DNA of 64,000 bases from Paenarthrobacter sp. PH39-S1 (GCF_030063245.1 NZ_JASISR010000020.1:1-64000), one strand, 5' to 3'. Positions 8,655 to 20,329 are shown, numbered from the stretch's first letter. The notes: a model not told the origin generated them from the letters alone. Numbers and translations are program-made.

Positions 8655-10136
8655 ATGACCGACGTTATTCAACTCCGGCATTACATCGACGGCGCCTGGC
8701 TCGATGGCACCGGTGCGGCCATCAGCAGTTTCAATCCGGCACGGCCCGAAGAGTGCGTGGCGCGCGGGCTGCAGGCACAGGCCGACGACGTCGATGCCGC
8801 CATGGGTGCAGCGGCACGGGCCGCGCGCGGGTGGGCACGCACCCCCGCGCATGACCGTGGCGCCGTCCTGCTGCGGGCGGCGGCCGTCCTTGAGGAGTCC
8901 GCGGAGAGCTGGGGACTCGAACTTGCCCGCGAAGAGGGCAAGACGCTCGCCGAGGGCAGGGGCGAGGTGCGCCGGGCCGCGCAGATCTTCCGCTATTACG
9001 GGAACGACGGCGACCGAACGGCCGGGGAGATCTTCTCCTCGCCGCGCCGCGGCGAGAAGATCCTGGTCACCCGCAAACCGCTCGGCGTCGTCGGCGTGAT
9101 CACGCCGTTCAACTTCCCGATCGCCATTCCTGCCTGGAAAATCGCCCCGGCGCTGGCGTACGGCAACACCGTGGTCTGGAAGCCGGCCAGCGCCGTGCCG
9201 CTGTTGGCCATGCGCCTGGCGCAGGCGCTGGACGCCGCGGGCCTGCCCGCCGGCGTGCTGAACCTGCTGATCGGCCCCGGCTCGATCGGAAACCAGCTGG
9301 TGGAGCACCCGGCCCTGGACGGCCTGACCTTTACCGGCTCCACCGGCGTCGGCCGCCGGCTGGCCGGTGCTGCGGCCGGCCGGGGAGTTCCCGTCCAAGC
9401 GGAAATGGGCGGCAAGAACGCGGCCGTGGTGCTCGCCGACGCGGACCTGGAACTCGGCGCCGATCAGGTCATGCTCGGCGCCTTCCGCTCCACAGGCCAG
9501 AAGTGCACGGCCACCTCCAGGCTCATTGTCGCGGACAGCGTTGCGGACGAGTTCCTGGCCATGCTGCGGAACAGGGCCGAATCGCTCATCGTGGGCAATC
9601 CCGCCGATCCGTCGGTCCAAATGGGGCCGGTGGTCAACGACGGCGCCCGCAAATCCATCCAAACCGGCATCGATACGGCGCTGGCCCAGGGGGCAACGCT
9701 GGTCACGGGCGGCCGCCCCTACAGCGGCGGCGAGCTGGCCGCCGGCTACTTTATTGCCCCGACCATTGTGGAGCTGCCGGCTGCCGGCGCCGCTGCCGGA
9801 CCGGTGGATGCCTGGCGGGAGGAGCTGTTCGGCCCGGTGCTTTGCGTCCGCCGGGCGGCCACGGCGGACGAGGCCTTCGAGCTCGCCAACGACAGCGAAT
9901 TCGGGCTCTCGGCTGCCCTTTTCACCCAAGACGTGACCCGCGCCCTGGAAGCGATGGATGAGATCGACGTCGGCATTCTGCACGTGAACTCCGAATCGGC
10001 CGGCGCGGACCCGCATGTGCCGTTCGGCGGCGCCAAGAAGAGCGGCTATGGGCCTAAGGAGCAGGGCCAGTCCGCCAAGGAGTTCTTCACGCACACCACG
10101 ACCGTCTATCTGCGCGGCGGAACCCCCGGAACGTGA
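8655..10136 (+). CDS. NAD(P)-dependent aldehyde dehydrogenase
   Basis: A 493-residue aldehyde dehydrogenase. Seen: cofactor-binding segment TPFNFPIAIPAWKIAPAL near residues 150-167, FTGSTGVG near 226-233, catalytic Glu250 in AEMGGKN and nucleophile Cys284 in GQKCTA. The C-terminal SAGADPHVPFGGAKKSGYG resembles the 2-oxoglutarate-semialdehyde dehydrogenase subgroup. GAAAGAGGG precedes the ATG. In this operon the natural substrate would be the semialdehyde made by the upstream aminotransferase (glutarate or succinate semialdehyde); which one is inference. Confidence 0.87.
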   Translation: MTDVIQLRHYIDGAWLDGTGAAISSFNPARPEECVARGLQAQADDVDAAMGAAARAARGWARTPAHDRGAVLLRAAAVLEESAESWGLELAREEGKTLAEGRGEVRRAAQIFRYYGNDGDRTAGEIFSSPRRGEKILVTRKPLGVVGVITPFNFPIAIPAWKIAPALAYGNTVVWKPASAVPLLAMRLAQALDAAGLPAGVLNLLIGPGSIGNQLVEHPALDGLTFTGSTGVGRRLAGAAAGRGVPVQAEMGGKNAAVVLADADLELGADQVMLGAFRSTGQKCTATSRLIVADSVADEFLAMLRNRAESLIVGNPADPSVQMGPVVNDGARKSIQTGIDTALAQGATLVTGGRPYSGGELAAGYFIAPTIVELPAAGAAAGPVDAWREELFGPVLCVRRAATADEAFELANDSEFGLSAALFTQDVTRALEAMDEIDVGILHVNSESAGADPHVPFGGAKKSGYGPKEQGQSAKEFFTHTTTVYLRGGTPGT

Positions 10137-10165
10137 GGAAGCCCGGCGCGTGAGTTTCTCCCGCA

Positions 10166-10198
10166 TGTGAGCATGTCCGGCCGTGTGAGCATGTCCGG
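10166..10198. repeat. 15-bp direct repeat, two copies
   Basis: TGTGAGCATGTCCGG occurs at 10166-10180 and 10184-10198 in the 171-bp gap between the aldehyde dehydrogenase and the convergent drug exporter. A further AGACGACAG-type repeat lies near 10250-10275. No gene is seen in the gap; function unknown. Confidence 0.7.
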
Positions 10199-10307
10199 GC
10201 AGCGACGGCGCTGGCTTCCGCTGACCGGGTTCGGAAACCGTCGCGGGAAGACAGGCAGACGACAGACAGACGACAGGTATCCGGGTGACGGACGCTGAGT
10301 CGGCGAA

Positions 10308-12656
<2,349 letters not shown>

Positions 12657-12840
12657 CTAGCTCCGCCGTCGCGCCCGCCCCTAGTTCCGCCGTCGTAGGC
12701 TGCTGGTTCTGAATCTGAGGTGCCGTAGCATGCCTATCTGGCGAGCTCAGCCAGTGCGAGGATCACGGGCTCGTCCTGGCGTTCCGCGTCAAGTGGGGTT
12801 GTCGATTGGGTTGTCGATTCGGATATCGCCCCCGGCTGAG

Positions 12841-12935
12841 TCAAATTTTGACCATATTTGTCAAATTTTGACCATATTGAAGGGGCGATACTGCATTGAA
12901 GGGGCGATACTGCGAAATTGAAGGGGCAATACTGC
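12841..12935. repeat. Cluster of short tandem repeats, possibly a mobile-element end
   Basis: TCAAATTTTGACCATATT occurs at 12841-12858 and 12861-12878. It is followed by three 19-bp copies of ATTGAAGGGGCGATACTGC at 12876-12894, 12895-12913 and (one mismatch) 12917-12935. The tract is AT-richer than its surroundings. Clustered terminal repeats like these occur at IS21-family ends, but no istA or istB gene is nearby, so this could be a solo end or an unrelated repeat. The rest of 12456-13142 holds no gene I can support; a 67-codon minus-strand frame across the repeats is not recognised. Confidence 0.6.
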
Positions 12936-13142
12936 AAAAATCAGGAGACACGCCGTGTTTTCGACAGCGATTCTGCTTGAAAGTGATCAAACTTAGACGG
13001 CCCCAGGGCTCCTACCCTGGCTGAGCTGACCGGACAGGCATGGTGCCGTAGTTGTCGCTGTGGTCGTCATTTTCCCGCAGCCTGGCGCACCGAACGACGG
13101 CGGTCCTAATGCGCGCCGTCCGCCCCGCATTAGGCTGGAAGA

Positions 13143-14513
13143 ATGTCGCAACGGAAGAATCCACCCGGTGGCCGGGGCCCGCACAAAGAATCCGGACCGC
13201 CCGAGCCCCCGCAGCCGCGGTCATCGCCGTCTTTCCGGCGCCAACCAGCGCGGCCGGATGCCGACGATCTCCTGGCGAGCATCAACGCCGCCGCCGGGTT
13301 CGAGAATCCCTTGCCGCTGCTGGAGCTCGCGAGTTCGACGCTGGCCGTTTTGGAGCCGGACCGGAACGATCCTTCGGTGCTGCGGCAGCCGGGGTCGGCG
13401 GACCGGGCGGGATTTCTGAACGCTCTGCTGGGGGCCGGCCTGCCGGAAACGGAACTGCTGCTGGCCGCGATCCATGCGTTGTCCGCTGATGACCTGGAGC
13501 GCGCCCGGATCGCCCGCACGCTGCGTGCCGAATTGACCGACGCCGATAATCTGCTGCAGCAGTTTGCCGGTCTGGTGCTGTACCGGGCGGTGGAACAGTC
13601 GCACGTGCTGGGCGACGGCGATAACGTTCTGCTGGGCGTTCGAACGGCGGCCGGCTACAAATTCACGCTGGTGATCTACGTCGATCACAACATGGGGACT
13701 CTGGTCAAAGACGCCTTCGCCATTCCCCAGCCCGTCGCGGAGGTGATCACCGGCATGAAGAGCTACATTTCGGAGCCGGGGAGCCTCTGGGCGGAGCTCT
13801 CCCCGGCGGACGCCCGTACCCGCGTCGAGGAAGCCATCAGCCGCGGCGCCCGCACAGTTTCACCGCTGGAGACGGATTCATGGCCGGGCGTTCGGCCGCT
13901 GACCGAAGCGGTGCTGCGGGCGGCGCCCTCCGGTGGGCACGGCTATCAGCGGCCCGAGTGGAGCGAAAATCAGCTTGAGGCACTGAGCGGGGAATTCTTC
14001 CGCTCCCCGTTCGGCCGGGAGCTGGACACCGAGGACCACCGGGCGCTGCTGACGATGGTCCTCTGGTTCGGCACAGCTTCCGGTCCCGGGGACCCGCTGC
14101 GCTGGAGCCCGACCGCGGTGGAAATCGTCCTGCTGGACTGGGCCCCGGACAGGATCGCCGCGCCCCTGGAGGTTCTGCTGCTGCCGAATCTGCTGCGCGC
14201 CTTTGTCCGCTACTGCCATGCCGAGCGGGGCATCCAGAAGGAACTGACCCTGCAGACCCTGGCCGCCATCGACCGGTATCAGCCCGACTTCGTCCAGCTG
14301 ATCCACACCGACCGCGGGTGGGAGCCGCCCCTCCCGGGCCCCGTCGGGGTGCTGCCGCAGCTCGACAGGGACGCGGACGCGCCGGACAGACCGTCCGGCG
14401 GCCCTGACAACTGCTTCGAAGGGTTGATGCTGGAGCAGCTGCGGCGCACCGTCGGCGGCCGGGAGGAGCTCGACAATCTCGATGCCCGTCCGCTGCCGGA
14501 GGAGGACTTCTAG
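13143..14513 (+). CDS. Conserved actinobacterial protein of unknown function, probably truncated
   Basis: A 456-residue soluble protein with a Pro-rich basic N-terminus, a helical middle part, a conserved-looking core (VEQSHVLGDGDNVLLGVRT, then FTLVIYVDHNMGTLVKDAF near residues 175-200) and a C-terminal helical domain. I do not recognise a defined catalytic motif. It ends at a TAG at 14511-14513, but the same frame continues with plausible coding sequence (WTEIPADIRDRVAEVLRLCD), so the natural protein was probably longer and this stop is a nonsense change. The core resembles families described only as hypothetical in related genomes. Confidence 0.6.
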   Translation: MSQRKNPPGGRGPHKESGPPEPPQPRSSPSFRRQPARPDADDLLASINAAAGFENPLPLLELASSTLAVLEPDRNDPSVLRQPGSADRAGFLNALLGAGLPETELLLAAIHALSADDLERARIARTLRAELTDADNLLQQFAGLVLYRAVEQSHVLGDGDNVLLGVRTAAGYKFTLVIYVDHNMGTLVKDAFAIPQPVAEVITGMKSYISEPGSLWAELSPADARTRVEEAISRGARTVSPLETDSWPGVRPLTEAVLRAAPSGGHGYQRPEWSENQLEALSGEFFRSPFGRELDTEDHRALLTMVLWFGTASGPGDPLRWSPTAVEIVLLDWAPDRIAAPLEVLLLPNLLRAFVRYCHAERGIQKELTLQTLAAIDRYQPDFVQLIHTDRGWEPPLPGPVGVLPQLDRDADAPDRPSGGPDNCFEGLMLEQLRRTVGGREELDNLDARPLPEEDF

Positions 14514-14794
14514 TGGACGGAAATTCCCGCGGACATTCGGGACCGCGTGGCGGAGGTGCTCCGGCTCTGCGACAGCACCGGTTCTTCGTCAAGGACATGG
14601 TGGGATATTTTGGCATCGCCGGCAACGCCTCGCAGCGTGCCAACGCCTTCGTTTCCGCGGTGGGCATCAATCCCTATCAGCCGGGGCCGCTGTGCGTCGG
14701 AAACCCCGTTCGCCTGGTCTCGTCGTTCCGGCGGCGGATCGTCGCGTTCCGCGATAGCTGCCTGCCGGGGTCGTTGGGCCAGCGGCCGGATTAG
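14514..14794 (+). pseudogene. Detached C-terminal remnant of the preceding gene
   Basis: Directly after the TAG, the preceding frame reads WTEIPADIRDRVAEVLRLCD, resembling the start of a DUF6398-like helical domain. From about 14575 the coding signal moves to another frame: RFFVKDMVGYFGIAGNASQR, then SAVGINPY and VSSFRRRIVAFRDSCLPG, ending at 14794. The expected middle of the domain is missing, which suggests a deletion with a frame change. Assignment to DUF6398 is from memory and only moderately sure. Confidence 0.5.
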
Positions 14795-15000
14795 CACCTC
14801 AATCAACGCAATGAATCCAACCGTTCCTGCCACAGGGGCCGCACTTGCCTGCGCAGGTTTGAACTTCGGGGCGCGCCTGCTGACCGTCCTCGGGCTGCTG
14901 CTCGTTGGAGCGGCGCTGTTTGCCCATAAGGAACCGACCCGATGCCCTCCTCCGACGCTCGGGGGCTGTCCAGCGTAAAACCGGACGCGGCGCTGCCACG

Positions 15001-15162
15001 TCACGGCGAGCCGGTGGGCACATCGAAGAGCTCGCGGGCCGTCCGCGTGATCCGGTCGAACCGCTCCACAGCCGGAGTGTCCATCAGAGGCAGATTCTTC
15101 AAGGCACCCAGCCGGAGCCGCTCGGTGTTACCGGAGTCCGTCTCCTCGGAAGTTCGGATCAT
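15001..15162 (-). pseudogene. N-terminal fragment of a GAF-domain signalling protein
   Basis: The minus-strand frame MIRTSEETDSGNTERLRLGA followed by LKNLPLMDTPAVERFDRITR and TARELFDVP matches the stereotyped beginning of GAF-domain kinases and diguanylate cyclases (ERLAALRxLxLLDTPPEERFDRITRLA...). It stops after about 50 residues at 15001, just where the GAF beta-sheet should begin. Nothing in 14795-15000 continues it. It is a relic; its original output domain is unknown. Confidence 0.6.
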
Positions 15163-15289
15163 TTGCGTGCCCGCAGGTTGTACGTTGTCGAAAGTCCCTG
15201 ATGCCGATACGCAAATCTTTGACGTCCTGCGGACATCATGCCAAGTCTGGCGGTACCTGGCCGCCAAGGCGACAGCCGCGGCGTTCACC

Positions 15290-15614
15290 GAAGGGGAGGA
15301 GCGGCCCGGAAGCTGCGCCTCAGTCCGGCTGCTGCCCGGACGGATCTGGGGGCGCTCCCGGGATTTACGGCATTGTTACCCGATCTGTGCGAATTTTCGC
15401 CATGTCTCAGGCCAGCAGGGATTCACGGTTATCAACCTGCGAGAAGTCCGGGATCCGGGCACCGAGGCGACATGGCGGGGGGAATCAGCCGGGCGGAGGT
15501 GAAGCAGACATAGGCATGGGATTCATGGCCCCTTCATACGGTTCGCACCGCCCCTCGTGCTGACCTTGCCAGCGGACTCGACCTCTCGGGTTATCGGTAG
15601 ATGAGAACACTTCC
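15290..15614. other. Non-coding stretch upstream of hutH
   Basis: About 320 bases with no gene I can support on either strand. It precedes the hutH promoter and may carry regulatory sites for the hut operon, but no clear palindrome stands out. Confidence 0.5.
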
Positions 15615-15642
15615 TTGCGATCGCCTCGAACGTGATTAGCGT
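15615..15642 (+). promoter_or_regulatory. Candidate hut operon promoter
   Basis: TTGCGA (15615-15620), a 16-bp spacer and TAGCGT (15637-15642) form a reasonable sigma-A type promoter about 27 bases before the hutH GTG. A strong AAGGAGG ribosome site follows at 15656-15662. Confidence 0.5.
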
Positions 15643-15668
15643 TAGGGGCATCTACAAGGAGGCAATAC

Positions 15669-17309
15669 GTGATCGAAATCGGGAATGCACCCCTAACCCT
15701 CGAAGATTTCATGTCGGTGGTGCGCGGCCGCGAATCCGCGTCCATCTCCCCGGCCGCAGTCGACGCAATGCAGGCCAGCGAGCAATGGGTATCGGCAATC
15801 ATGGACGACATGCGCGATGGGAAAGAAGTCGCCGCGATCTACAGCATCAACACCGGCTTCGGATCCCTGGCAGGGCGCCAGGCGTTCGACACGGTGGAGG
15901 ATGCCTCGGAGCTCTCCCGCCGGCTCATCATCTCCAACGCCAGCGGCGTTGGACGGCCCCTGGATGAGGAAGTGGTACGGGGCTCAATGCTCGTCCGTGC
16001 CGTCAGCCTTACCCGGGGGTACTCCGCCGTCCGCCGCGTTGTTCCCGAAACTCTGCTGGCGATGCTGGAAAAAGGCGTCTTTCCGGCTGTCCCGGAGTTC
16101 GGTTCCCTCGGCGCAAGCGGGGACCTCATCCCGCTGGCACATCTGGCCATTGTCATGACCCGGCCTGCGGGTGATGACCTGGCCGTGGACAGCGGTGAGG
16201 CATACCTGGACGGCCGGCTTGTGGACGGCATCACCGCCATGCAGGCCGCCGGCATTGAACGCATCGTCCTGGGTCCAAAGGAAGGTCTGGCGCTGGCCAA
16301 CGGGACCTCGTTTTCGGCAGCCCAGGCCGCGTTGGCCCTCGCGGATGCCGAGAATCTGCTGGAGACGGCGCAGATTACGGCGGCCATGTCCATTGAGGCA
16401 TTGACAGGGTTCGGGGATGCCTTCATCCCGCAGATCCATCAGGCCCGCGGCCACGCCGGGCAGATTGAGGTCGCCGCGCGGATCCGTGAGCTGCTGGCCG
16501 GCAGTGAGTTCATTGACGGCAGCGAAGAGCAGGATCCCGTCCGCCAGCCCCCGCAGGACGCCTATTCGCTGCGCTGCACACCACAGGTTCTGGGCGCTGT
16601 GAAGGATACGCTCCGCTTTGTCCGCGGGATTGTGGAGACCGAGATCAACGCCGCAACCGACAACCCGCTGGTCTTCCCCGACCTTCCGGCATCACGGACG
16701 CTCAAAGCCGTCTCGGGCGGAAACTTCCACGCCGAGTATGTCGGCTTTGCCTCGGATTTCCTTTCGATTGCCGTCACGGAAATCGGCAGCATCGCCGAAC
16801 GTCGGCTGTTCAGGCTCGACGACGGCACGCTTAACCGCGGGTTGCCGGACATGCTGATAGCCAGCGAAAAGGTCGGACTGGACTGCGGTTACATGCTTCC
16901 GCAGTATCTGGCCGCCGCGTTGGTCTCGGACTGCAAAACCCTGGCGCATCCGGACAGCGTGGATTCCATCCCGACGTGCGCGAATCAGGAGGATCACGTG
17001 TCGATGGCCAACAACGCCGGACGTCACGCCCGGCAAATTGTCTCGAACATCGAAAACGTCATTGGGATCGAGCTCCTGATGTCGGCCCAGGCGCTGGAAC
17101 TGCGGCTCACGGCCGCCGGCAAGGACGTCTCCGCCCTCTCGCCCAGCAGCAGGGCAGTCCTGGAACTACTCCGGTCCCACCGTTCGGCCGACGGCCGGCT
17201 GATCGACCATATTACCCAAGACACCGTCCTCTACCCCCGGGTCCGTGCGGCCGTCGAGCTCGTGCACAGCGGTGCCGTAGCCGCCGTCGTCCGTTCCACC
17301 CTCAACTAA
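15669..17309 (+). CDS. hutH: Histidine ammonia-lyase
   Basis: A 546-residue cytoplasmic enzyme that deaminates L-histidine to trans-urocanate, the first step of histidine degradation. The Ala-Ser-Gly triad that cyclises to the MIO cofactor is at residues 149-151 (GSLGASGDLIPLAH). Other family marks are YSINTGFGSLA near 58-68 and QDAYSLRCTPQVLGA. Length is slightly above the usual 500-515. The start is a GTG with AAGGAGG six bases upstream. It begins the hutH-hutU-hutI-hutF-M20 run, with hutU 13 bases downstream. Confidence 0.97.
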   Translation: MIEIGNAPLTLEDFMSVVRGRESASISPAAVDAMQASEQWVSAIMDDMRDGKEVAAIYSINTGFGSLAGRQAFDTVEDASELSRRLIISNASGVGRPLDEEVVRGSMLVRAVSLTRGYSAVRRVVPETLLAMLEKGVFPAVPEFGSLGASGDLIPLAHLAIVMTRPAGDDLAVDSGEAYLDGRLVDGITAMQAAGIERIVLGPKEGLALANGTSFSAAQAALALADAENLLETAQITAAMSIEALTGFGDAFIPQIHQARGHAGQIEVAARIRELLAGSEFIDGSEEQDPVRQPPQDAYSLRCTPQVLGAVKDTLRFVRGIVETEINAATDNPLVFPDLPASRTLKAVSGGNFHAEYVGFASDFLSIAVTEIGSIAERRLFRLDDGTLNRGLPDMLIASEKVGLDCGYMLPQYLAAALVSDCKTLAHPDSVDSIPTCANQEDHVSMANNAGRHARQIVSNIENVIGIELLMSAQALELRLTAAGKDVSALSPSSRAVLELLRSHRSADGRLIDHITQDTVLYPRVRAAVELVHSGAVAAVVRSTLN

Positions 17310-17322
17310 GGAGCACCCAACC

Positions 17323-19098
17323 ATGGCACTGAGCACCGACCAAACAGTTTCGATCACCACCAAGCATCCGGGCGGCAACGCTACCGGAATCGCGTTCGGA
17401 GAACTTCCCGCGCAAAAGCCGGAGATCCTTTACGAGGTCAAGGCACAGCGCGGCGACGAGTTGCGCTGCAAGGGCTGGAAGCAGGAAACCATCCTGCGGA
17501 TGCTGGAGAACAATATGGAACTCTCCGAGCACGTGGAAAACCTGGTGGTTTACGGCGGCATCGGGAAGGCTGCGCGGAACTGGGAATCGTATTACGCGAT
17601 CGTGGACTCGCTGAAGAACCTGGCCGATGACCAGACCCTGGTGGTCCAGTCCGGCATGCCGGTGGCCGTGTTCGACACCCATGAGCTTGCGCCCCGGGTG
17701 GTCATGGCCACCACGAACTTCGTCCGGCCGGACTGGAAGACGTTCTACGACCTGCAGGACAAGAACCTGACAATTTTCGCCCAGTACACCGCGTCGCCGT
17801 GGGAGTACATCGGCACCCAGGGAGTCATCCAGGGCACGTTCGAAACGCTCCGCTCCGTCGCCGACATCCACCTGGACGGCAGCTGGGTCGGGAAGATCCT
17901 GTTCTGTGCCGGCATGGGCGGGATGGGCGGCAACCAGCCCCGTGCGATGACAATGCTCGGCGGCGTTGCCATCTGCGCCGACGTCGACGAGCGGATCATC
18001 AACAACCGGATCAAGGTCGGCTATGCGGATGTGCTGGCGGATTCCATCCCGCATGCGATCGAGCTGGCGCAGGAGGCCGCGGCAGCCAAAAAACCGCTGG
18101 GCATCGCCGTGGTGGCAAATGCCACCGAACTCTTCGAGTACGCCCTGGAGCATGACGTCCGCCCCGACGTGGTCACGGAAATGACCCCGGCCCACGACCC
18201 GCTGGCCTACGTGCCGATCGGCTACACCGTCCTGGAGGCGGAAGAATTCCGCAAGAAGGACCGGGACGCGTACTTCGAAATCTCCCGCACAGCGATGGTC
18301 CGCCAGCTCACCGCGATGAACCGGTTCTTCGATAACGGCGTTCCCACCTTTGAATACGGGAATCAGATCCGGCGCGAATGCCAGCTGCATGGTTTCGCGG
18401 ACGCGCTGAAAATCCCCGGGTTTGTCTCCGCCTACCTGCGGCCGCTGTTCCTGGAGGGCCGCGGACCGTTCCGCTGGACGTGCACTTCCGGGGATCCCAA
18501 AGACCTGGCGCGCCTGGACGACCTTGTCCTCGAGCTGTTTCCGGATGATGAAATTGCCACCCGCTGGATCACCCTGGCGCGGAAGCATATTCCCATTGAG
18601 GGACTGCCCGCCCGGGTCTGTTACCTCGGTTTCGGCCAGCGGAAGAAGTTCGGTCTGGCCGTCAATGAACTGATCCAGCGCGGTGAGGTGAAGGGGACGG
18701 TGGCGTTCTCCCGGGACAATCTGGACTCCGGTTCGATCATCAATCCGACCTTCGAATCGGAAAATATGCCCGACGGATCCGATCTGATCTCCGACTGGCC
18801 GTATCTCAACGGCCTGCTCAACGCCTCGGGCATGTGCGACCTGATCGCCATCCAGGCGAACTACGCGATGGGAGACTCGGTGCACACCGGCGTCACCATG
18901 ATCGCCGACGGAACCGACACCGCCGCCTACCGGCTGAAGGCCTGCCTGACGGTTGACAGCGGCATCGGAGTCGTCCGGCACGCACAGTCCGGCTATGCCC
19001 GCGCCAAGGAAGTGGCCAACACAGTCGGTCCGGCGGAGGGCGTCACCATCCCGCTGTGGTGGACCCCGACGGCAACCTTTGGCCCGGAACAGGGCTGA
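17323..19098 (+). CDS. hutU: Urocanate hydratase
   Basis: A 591-residue NAD-dependent urocanase that converts urocanate to 4-imidazolone-5-propanoate. Seen: GAGMGGMGGNQP dinucleotide-binding loop near residues 196-206, VVQSGMPVAVFDTHE near 107-121, and the conserved C-terminal region with RLKACLTVDSGIGVVRHAQ. AAGGAG precedes the ATG. It ends one base before the hutI start, which implies coupled translation. The C-terminus carries a short extra tail after the usual family end. Confidence 0.97.
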   Translation: MALSTDQTVSITTKHPGGNATGIAFGELPAQKPEILYEVKAQRGDELRCKGWKQETILRMLENNMELSEHVENLVVYGGIGKAARNWESYYAIVDSLKNLADDQTLVVQSGMPVAVFDTHELAPRVVMATTNFVRPDWKTFYDLQDKNLTIFAQYTASPWEYIGTQGVIQGTFETLRSVADIHLDGSWVGKILFCAGMGGMGGNQPRAMTMLGGVAICADVDERIINNRIKVGYADVLADSIPHAIELAQEAAAAKKPLGIAVVANATELFEYALEHDVRPDVVTEMTPAHDPLAYVPIGYTVLEAEEFRKKDRDAYFEISRTAMVRQLTAMNRFFDNGVPTFEYGNQIRRECQLHGFADALKIPGFVSAYLRPLFLEGRGPFRWTCTSGDPKDLARLDDLVLELFPDDEIATRWITLARKHIPIEGLPARVCYLGFGQRKKFGLAVNELIQRGEVKGTVAFSRDNLDSGSIINPTFESENMPDGSDLISDWPYLNGLLNASGMCDLIAIQANYAMGDSVHTGVTMIADGTDTAAYRLKACLTVDSGIGVVRHAQSGYARAKEVANTVGPAEGVTIPLWWTPTATFGPEQG

Positions 19099-19099
19099 A

Positions 19100-20329
19100 A
19101 TGCCGGCTTCAGTCCCAAAGCACCGCGTTGATCTAGTGATCACCGGAGCCGCAGAGCTGCTTACCTGCGCCGCGGATGCGTCCGATCTTATCGGACGCAT
19201 CCGCGGCGGCGGGGTAGCCGTCGACGGCGGTACCATCACCGCCGTCGGTGATGTCAGCGGTTTCAGCGGACGCCGGGAAATCGACGCGACCGGGAAGGTG
19301 GTGCTGCCGGGCTTCGTGGACAGCCACACGCATGTGGTCTTCGGCGGCGACCGCGCCCTCGAATATGCTGCAAAGGTGGCCGGCCAGGTTCCACCGTCCG
19401 GGGCCTCCGTCGGGATTGTGGGCACCATGGCTGATACGCGTGCACAATCGGTGGACGAACTGGTCCAGTCCGCGGCCGGCAGGATCAAGGAGATGATCTC
19501 CTCCGGCACCACGACGCTGGAAAGCAAAACCGGCTACGGGCTTGACACCGCCACCGAGGAGCGCCTGCTGGAGGTGAATGCCCGCCTTGCCGCCCTGTTG
19601 CCGGCCCGGATCATGTCGACATACTTGGGCGCGCACGCCATTGATCCGCAACGTGACGGCGCAGCGTGGACCGAGGACATCCTGGCCCAGCTGACGGAGG
19701 TAGGCCGTGAGGGCAGCGCCGCGTTCAACGATGTCTACTGCGATACGGGCTATTTCTCCTTAGAACAGTCCCGGAAAATTCTTGAACAGGGACAGCGCCA
19801 TGGCCTGCGGCCAAAGATCCATTTGGACGCCTACAGCCACACCGGTGCCGCGGAGCTGGCAGCCGCGGTGGGCGCGGTCAGCGCCGACCATCTGAACTAC
19901 ACCACCGACGACGAACTGCGTGCCCTCGCGAAAGCCGGAGTCACCGGCGTCTACATGCCGTGCCTGGAATTCGCGGTGCAGCACCCCGCACCGCTGGATC
20001 CCCGGAGGCTGTATGCCGCGGGCATGGAGGTGGCTCTTGCCACCGACGTCTGTCCGGGTTCCTGGACCACCAGCATGCACCTGGCCGTGGCCATGGGCTG
20101 CCGGATCGGGGGCATGACCGTGGCGCAGGCCTTGCGGGCTGCGACCTATGGGGGCGCATGCGCCCTGGGCCTGTCCGCCACGATAGGATCATTAGTCCCC
20201 GGCATGGGAGCCGACATTCAGGTCCTGGACGTCCCGTTCTACGAGCACATTGCGTACCGCCCGGGACGCAATTCCACGCAGACCGTCATCATCAATGGAT
20301 CCATCGTTAAAGGAGCGGGCGTTGAATAA
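19100..20329 (+). CDS. hutI: Imidazolonepropionase
   Basis: A 409-residue metal-dependent amidohydrolase that opens 4-imidazolone-5-propanoate to N-formimidoyl-L-glutamate. Seen: metal site GFVDSHTHVVFGGDR, TTLESKTGYGLD, GAHAIDP, HLDAYSHTGAAELA, SADHLNYTTDDE and TDVCPGS. The start at 19100 is chosen because it immediately follows the hutU stop and matches family N-termini; a longer in-frame start inside hutU would add unrelated sequence. Its last 8 bases overlap the start of hutF. Confidence 0.95.
   Translation: MPASVPKHRVDLVITGAAELLTCAADASDLIGRIRGGGVAVDGGTITAVGDVSGFSGRREIDATGKVVLPGFVDSHTHVVFGGDRALEYAAKVAGQVPPSGASVGIVGTMADTRAQSVDELVQSAAGRIKEMISSGTTTLESKTGYGLDTATEERLLEVNARLAALLPARIMSTYLGAHAIDPQRDGAAWTEDILAQLTEVGREGSAAFNDVYCDTGYFSLEQSRKILEQGQRHGLRPKIHLDAYSHTGAAELAAAVGAVSADHLNYTTDDELRALAKAGVTGVYMPCLEFAVQHPAPLDPRRLYAAGMEVALATDVCPGSWTTSMHLAVAMGCRIGGMTVAQALRAATYGGACALGLSATIGSLVPGMGADIQVLDVPFYEHIAYRPGRNSTQTVIINGSIVKGAGVE

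Noticed and set aside
8601-10166. 521-codon minus-strand frame opposite the aldehyde dehydrogenase
   Set aside because: Antisense shadow of a clearly functional gene; Gly/Arg-rich without domains.
14811-14978. LPxTG-like C-terminal anchor (VPATGA followed by a hydrophobic helix)
   Set aside because: It has a weak sortase motif, no basic tail of the usual kind, and no surface-protein sequence before it; may be chance in a decayed region.
17302-19527. Long minus-strand open frame (741 codons) opposite hutU and hutI
   Set aside because: It mirrors strongly coding hutU/hutI sequence; its protein is low complexity and lacks any family pattern, a common GC-rich antisense artefact.
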